Shown here one piece after another: positions 61,612 to 64,000 of a stretch of 64,000 nucleotides of DNA. The notes under the pieces were generated by a model that was not told where the DNA came from, ran no database searches, and saw only the letters and a list, made by a program, of their open reading frames with translations. The DNA comes from Paenibacillus periandrae (GTDB taxonomy: Bacteria > Bacillota > Bacilli > Paenibacillales > NBRC-103111): assembly GCF_022458865.1 (NCBI RefSeq), contig NZ_JAJNMU010000013.1, positions 62,001 through 126,000 of the forward strand, read 5' to 3'. The translations under genes were made by a program, and so were the position numbers. Numbering within the stretch: position 1 is the first letter of the stretch; each line of letters begins with the position of its first letter.

Positions 61612-63720
61612 TTATTCTAATTCGGAATCCAATCCGAGACGGGTATGAATGTCCATTCGCTTGTCACGTTCAAGATCAATCAAGACCGTATTGTAAGGCA
61701 TCGATGATTTTTGATCCAGCGTCAGCAGTGTCGGTTCCGATAAAAAGGTGTTAATCCCCATGTAGGAATGCATATCCATGTACATCCATGGCTGCAGCAG
61801 GGTGAGCTTGCCTTCGGTAAAAGCAGGCTTTTGATCATCGATGATTGATTCGATAATGAGCCGCTGCTTATCAGTTTGCACGCATTCCTGCGGCAGCATC
61901 ACACAAAAACAGTACGGATTATCGCCGTATAGACGGGACAGGAGCTCACGCAGCTCCGATTTCTCCTGCATTTGTTTCATTTGAAAATATTCAATGATGT
62001 ACGGCTCTGCCCCCGTGTAAATGTGAAGCATCCGCAGCAGGCCCTGTCTCGTACCTCGCAGCTTGTAGAGCTCTGGAGCCTGCTTGATCAGCTGGCGCAG
62101 CTTCTCCTCGCCCCACGATTCATCCTCATGAACGGCCAGCCATGTACCGAGCCAGGTTAAATACTGCCCATGAACCGCGTTCGGGTCAAAATATTTGGAG
62201 ATATGATCAATCTTCTCCTCCATATCCTGAAAGTACGAGCCAAACAAGGCCAGAAACCGTTCCAAAAATCGGCTATCATCCTGCTGCTCCTGATAAATGG
62301 AAGGCAAATACGAGATCAGCGACTTACGTGGAAAATAGACGCGAAGTCTGGTCAATACCGGCGTACGCCGCTCACTGCCGACAACTTCCAGCTTCAGCCA
62401 CAAGTTGCGGCCCATGGCATTCATAAGCAGCGCATCCCGCGGGTTTGTAATCGGCTCCGACCACAGGTCCTTTGTTGCTTTCAGCTTGTCTCTGAGCGGA
62501 ATCACGGGATCCTTCAAGTACGCACTGAGATCGGTAAAATGTCCATCCAACCATTCCTCATTACGATCAGATGTGTAATAATATAGCCGCACCTGCGTTT
62601 CATCGGGAATCAAGGCTTCCAGCTGTACACGGTGCCATTCCGTTTCGGTGGAACGTGTATCGAGTGCATGGGAGAAATAAATCCCTTCCGTTAAGGAGGT
62701 TTCCTCAAGCTCCATCGTTCTCGGCTGCAGCTCCAGCAGGGTGATTTCGCCGGTTATCCCATCCAGCACATACATCCAATCCCGTGGACCGAGCAGAAGC
62801 TTGTCCGTCCGACCACGGAATCCCGACACCTTGGCTTGAAAATCACCCTGCTGCCCGTACTTCAGAATAAAACGCTCGTCCTCTTCATCCGGACTGACAT
62901 AACGACTGTCGCCAATATATATATTATTATTCGTATCAATGGAAAGACCCGCAAATGTGCCTTTAGGAGCAATCGAGAATTGTACAGACAACGTCCCATC
63001 CTCGTCAAAGGATACGACCAGCTTACGCTCCGTATCGAACAAATAAACAGCTCCCACAGTATTAACAGCGGTATAGTATCTTTTGAGTAAATCGGCGGCA
63101 GCCGTCGCCTGTTCCAGTCGGAGCGAGTCGTGCTGATAGACACGAATAACTTCCCCGCCCGGGCTCCACTGCACAATCCCCAGTCGCCCTCCCTCCGGCA
63201 CTTCTTCATTTCCATTCATCCCAATAATCATATCCAGCGGGATCACGGTATACAGTCTTTTTTGTGAGTCAGACACAATTGCCAGCGGATACAACGGTTT
63301 TCCCTGCCATTCCTGGGCAGCCCAAACCTGCTGGCTATTCGATACCGAGTAAGCCGCTATACGCCGCTCGCTGTTCGGATCCGCGATATAAAGCGTGTCT
63401 CTGCTTGCAGCCAATACCGCACTGGCCTTAAATAAATCATGCCCTTGACGAAATAGCTGCTCCGTGTATTGATTTTCTGCGTCGTACGACCATACCACTG
63501 CTCGCTCATCCATGACGAACAGCTTGCCATTCTGACCAACAGCAAAATCAAGTGGATTCTGCGGACCATCCATTTCCTCAGGCTGGATCACCTTATGGAT
63601 GCCATATTTCTCGGTCTGGTGCAGCCCGAGCCCCCCACTTACCATATGGAGATTGTAATATCGGCCTTTATCCCAATCCGATTGTTTGTTCAATGAGAAA
63701 AACTGGTACGGGTCCTGCAC
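61612..63720 (-). CDS. Contractile-injection tail protein (TIGR02242 type) with N-terminal propeller
   Basis: Protein of 702 aa. The N-terminal part (about residues 30-320) has NHL-like propeller strands (LDFAVGQNGKLFVMDERAVV, LSIDTNNNIYIGDSRYVSPD). A beta domain follows. The C-terminal 250 residues match the phage tail domain: FLERFLALFGSYFQDMEEKI, DPNAVHGQYLTWLGTWLAVH and APELYKLRGTRQGLLRMLH. Such gpI-type proteins link baseplate to tail fibres. The start is GTG at 63720, after AAGGAGGTGAAAGCC; the frame opens at TTG 63741. It is the first recognisable structural gene of the injection system in the window. Confidence 0.87.
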   Translation of the reverse strand: MQDPYQFFSLNKQSDWDKGRYYNLHMVSGGLGLHQTEKYGIHKVIQPEEMDGPQNPLDFAVGQNGKLFVMDERAVVWSYDAENQYTEQLFRQGHDLFKASAVLAASRDTLYIADPNSERRIAAYSVSNSQQVWAAQEWQGKPLYPLAIVSDSQKRLYTVIPLDMIIGMNGNEEVPEGGRLGIVQWSPGGEVIRVYQHDSLRLEQATAAADLLKRYYTAVNTVGAVYLFDTERKLVVSFDEDGTLSVQFSIAPKGTFAGLSIDTNNNIYIGDSRYVSPDEEDERFILKYGQQGDFQAKVSGFRGRTDKLLLGPRDWMYVLDGITGEITLLELQPRTMELEETSLTEGIYFSHALDTRSTETEWHRVQLEALIPDETQVRLYYYTSDRNEEWLDGHFTDLSAYLKDPVIPLRDKLKATKDLWSEPITNPRDALLMNAMGRNLWLKLEVVGSERRTPVLTRLRVYFPRKSLISYLPSIYQEQQDDSRFLERFLALFGSYFQDMEEKIDHISKYFDPNAVHGQYLTWLGTWLAVHEDESWGEEKLRQLIKQAPELYKLRGTRQGLLRMLHIYTGAEPYIIEYFQMKQMQEKSELRELLSRLYGDNPYCFCVMLPQECVQTDKQRLIIESIIDDQKPAFTEGKLTLLQPWMYMDMHSYMGINTFLSEPTLLTLDQKSSMPYNTVLIDLERDKRMDIHTRLGLDSELE

Positions 63721-63741
63721 GGCTTTCACCTCCTTCGTCAA

Positions 63742-63863
63742 CAGCCTGCTGAATCCTTAAAACGATGAACATCGACAGATTTCACACCTTCAGAAGCCAA
63801 CCAACAACGCACGTGTTGGCTGCGTTCTCTTTAGCCCCCGCATTTCATAAGTTAGACTCACGG
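63742..63863 (-). other. Intergenic spacer before the tail gene
   Basis: Between the truncated upstream gene and the tail gene. It contains a 7-bp stem AGCCAAC / GTTGGCT around 63795-63821 with an 11-13-nt loop. No coding frame with a ribosome site was seen. Confidence 0.4.
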
Positions 63864-64000
63864 TTATACGTCAGCTTTACTGATCAGCTCTACCTGATGC
63901 TCACCAGAGGTTACCAACCCATACGGAGGAATGAGGATGTCGCCGCTCGCATTTTTACGCGCACCTGAGCCTTCAAAATCGATCCACACGTCCTGTACAT
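63864..64000 (-). CDS. C-terminal end of an upstream tail/baseplate gene (cut by window edge)
   Basis: The frame is open from 64000 to a TAA at 63864-63866. It gives about 45 residues, beginning VQDVWIDFEGSGARKNASGD and ending HQVELISKADV. The segment PYGLVTSGEHQVELI resembles the C-terminus of putative baseplate J-type proteins in such loci. This is a position-based guess. Confidence 0.5.
   Translation of the reverse strand, partial: VQDVWIDFEGSGARKNASGDILIPPYGLVTSGEHQVELISKADV

Noticed and set aside
1-64000. tRNA or rRNA genes
   Set aside because: No cloverleaf-like sequences with CCA-proximal motifs or rRNA-like conserved stretches were recognised by eye on either strand; a tRNAscan run would settle it.

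Overview
The window looks like chromosomal DNA of a Paenibacillus-type Firmicute. The evidence is strong Shine-Dalgarno sites, YesM/YesN-style two-component and AraC regulators beside sugar ABC operons, many secreted 'stalk' (copper-amine-oxidase-N-like) proteins, viroplasmin-type RNase H and small Bacillales-type proteins. No rRNA, tRNA or CRISPR array was seen. The genus is inferred from gene style, not from a marker gene.

Left part (1-10 kb): a truncated AraC-type response regulator and its histidine kinase, a DUF554 membrane protein, a ribose/galactose-type sugar ABC operon (binding protein, ATPase, permease) with an internal hairpin, a SulP permease and a small hypothetical gene. From 10 to 16 kb a minus-strand catabolic block encodes both L-serine dehydratase subunits, a DHDPS-like aldolase, an NAD epimerase, a Gfo/Idh/MocA oxidoreductase and a NagB-like deaminase. 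It is interrupted by copy 1 of a mobile-looking inverted-repeat element. From 16 to 24.5 kb there is an oligosaccharide module: a membrane-anchored AraC regulator and a DUF4838 glycosidase-like protein (plus strand), then an LplABC-like transporter (minus strand).

Middle part (24.5-42 kb): RNase H, RecQ, a glycosyltransferase, small proteins, two stalk-domain secreted proteins, a decayed histidine kinase, a radical SAM protein, a two-gene Kiwa anti-phage system (KwaA membrane protein and KwaB DUF4868 protein), an M29 aminopeptidase, a polar amino-acid ABC operon, an Arg/Cys-rich mini-protein, a nitroreductase and a Gln-rich coiled-coil protein.

Right part (42-64 kb): the regulatory/accessory flank, and the first structural genes, of what looks like an extracellular contractile injection system (eCIS). 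It holds a DUF4157 'eCIS core' protein with six exact 69-bp repeats, and a SpoIIE-type phosphatase, STAS antagonist and HATPase kinase that form a partner-switch module. It also holds a giant ADP/ATP-translocase-like protein with HEAT repeats and a cNMP-binding-like domain, a receptor with a cyclase-like domain, a TolC-like coiled-coil protein, a PAAR-like DUF4280 tip protein with a MORN-repeat partner, a TIGR02242-type tail protein fused to a beta-propeller, and a conserved partner of the tail gene. Sheath, tube, spike and AAA genes would lie beyond the right edge. In this locus the cyclase domain has lost its metal-binding aspartates, and the cNMP-binding domain has lost its phosphate-binding arginine. 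Any link between them is therefore unlikely to be classical cAMP signalling.

Two repeat families stand out. One is a 169/207-bp element with about 43-bp terminal inverted repeats (13911-14079 and 59658-59864). The other is a 30-40-bp double-hairpin repeat found before the DUF4157 and STAS genes and also nested inside copy 2 of the larger element.
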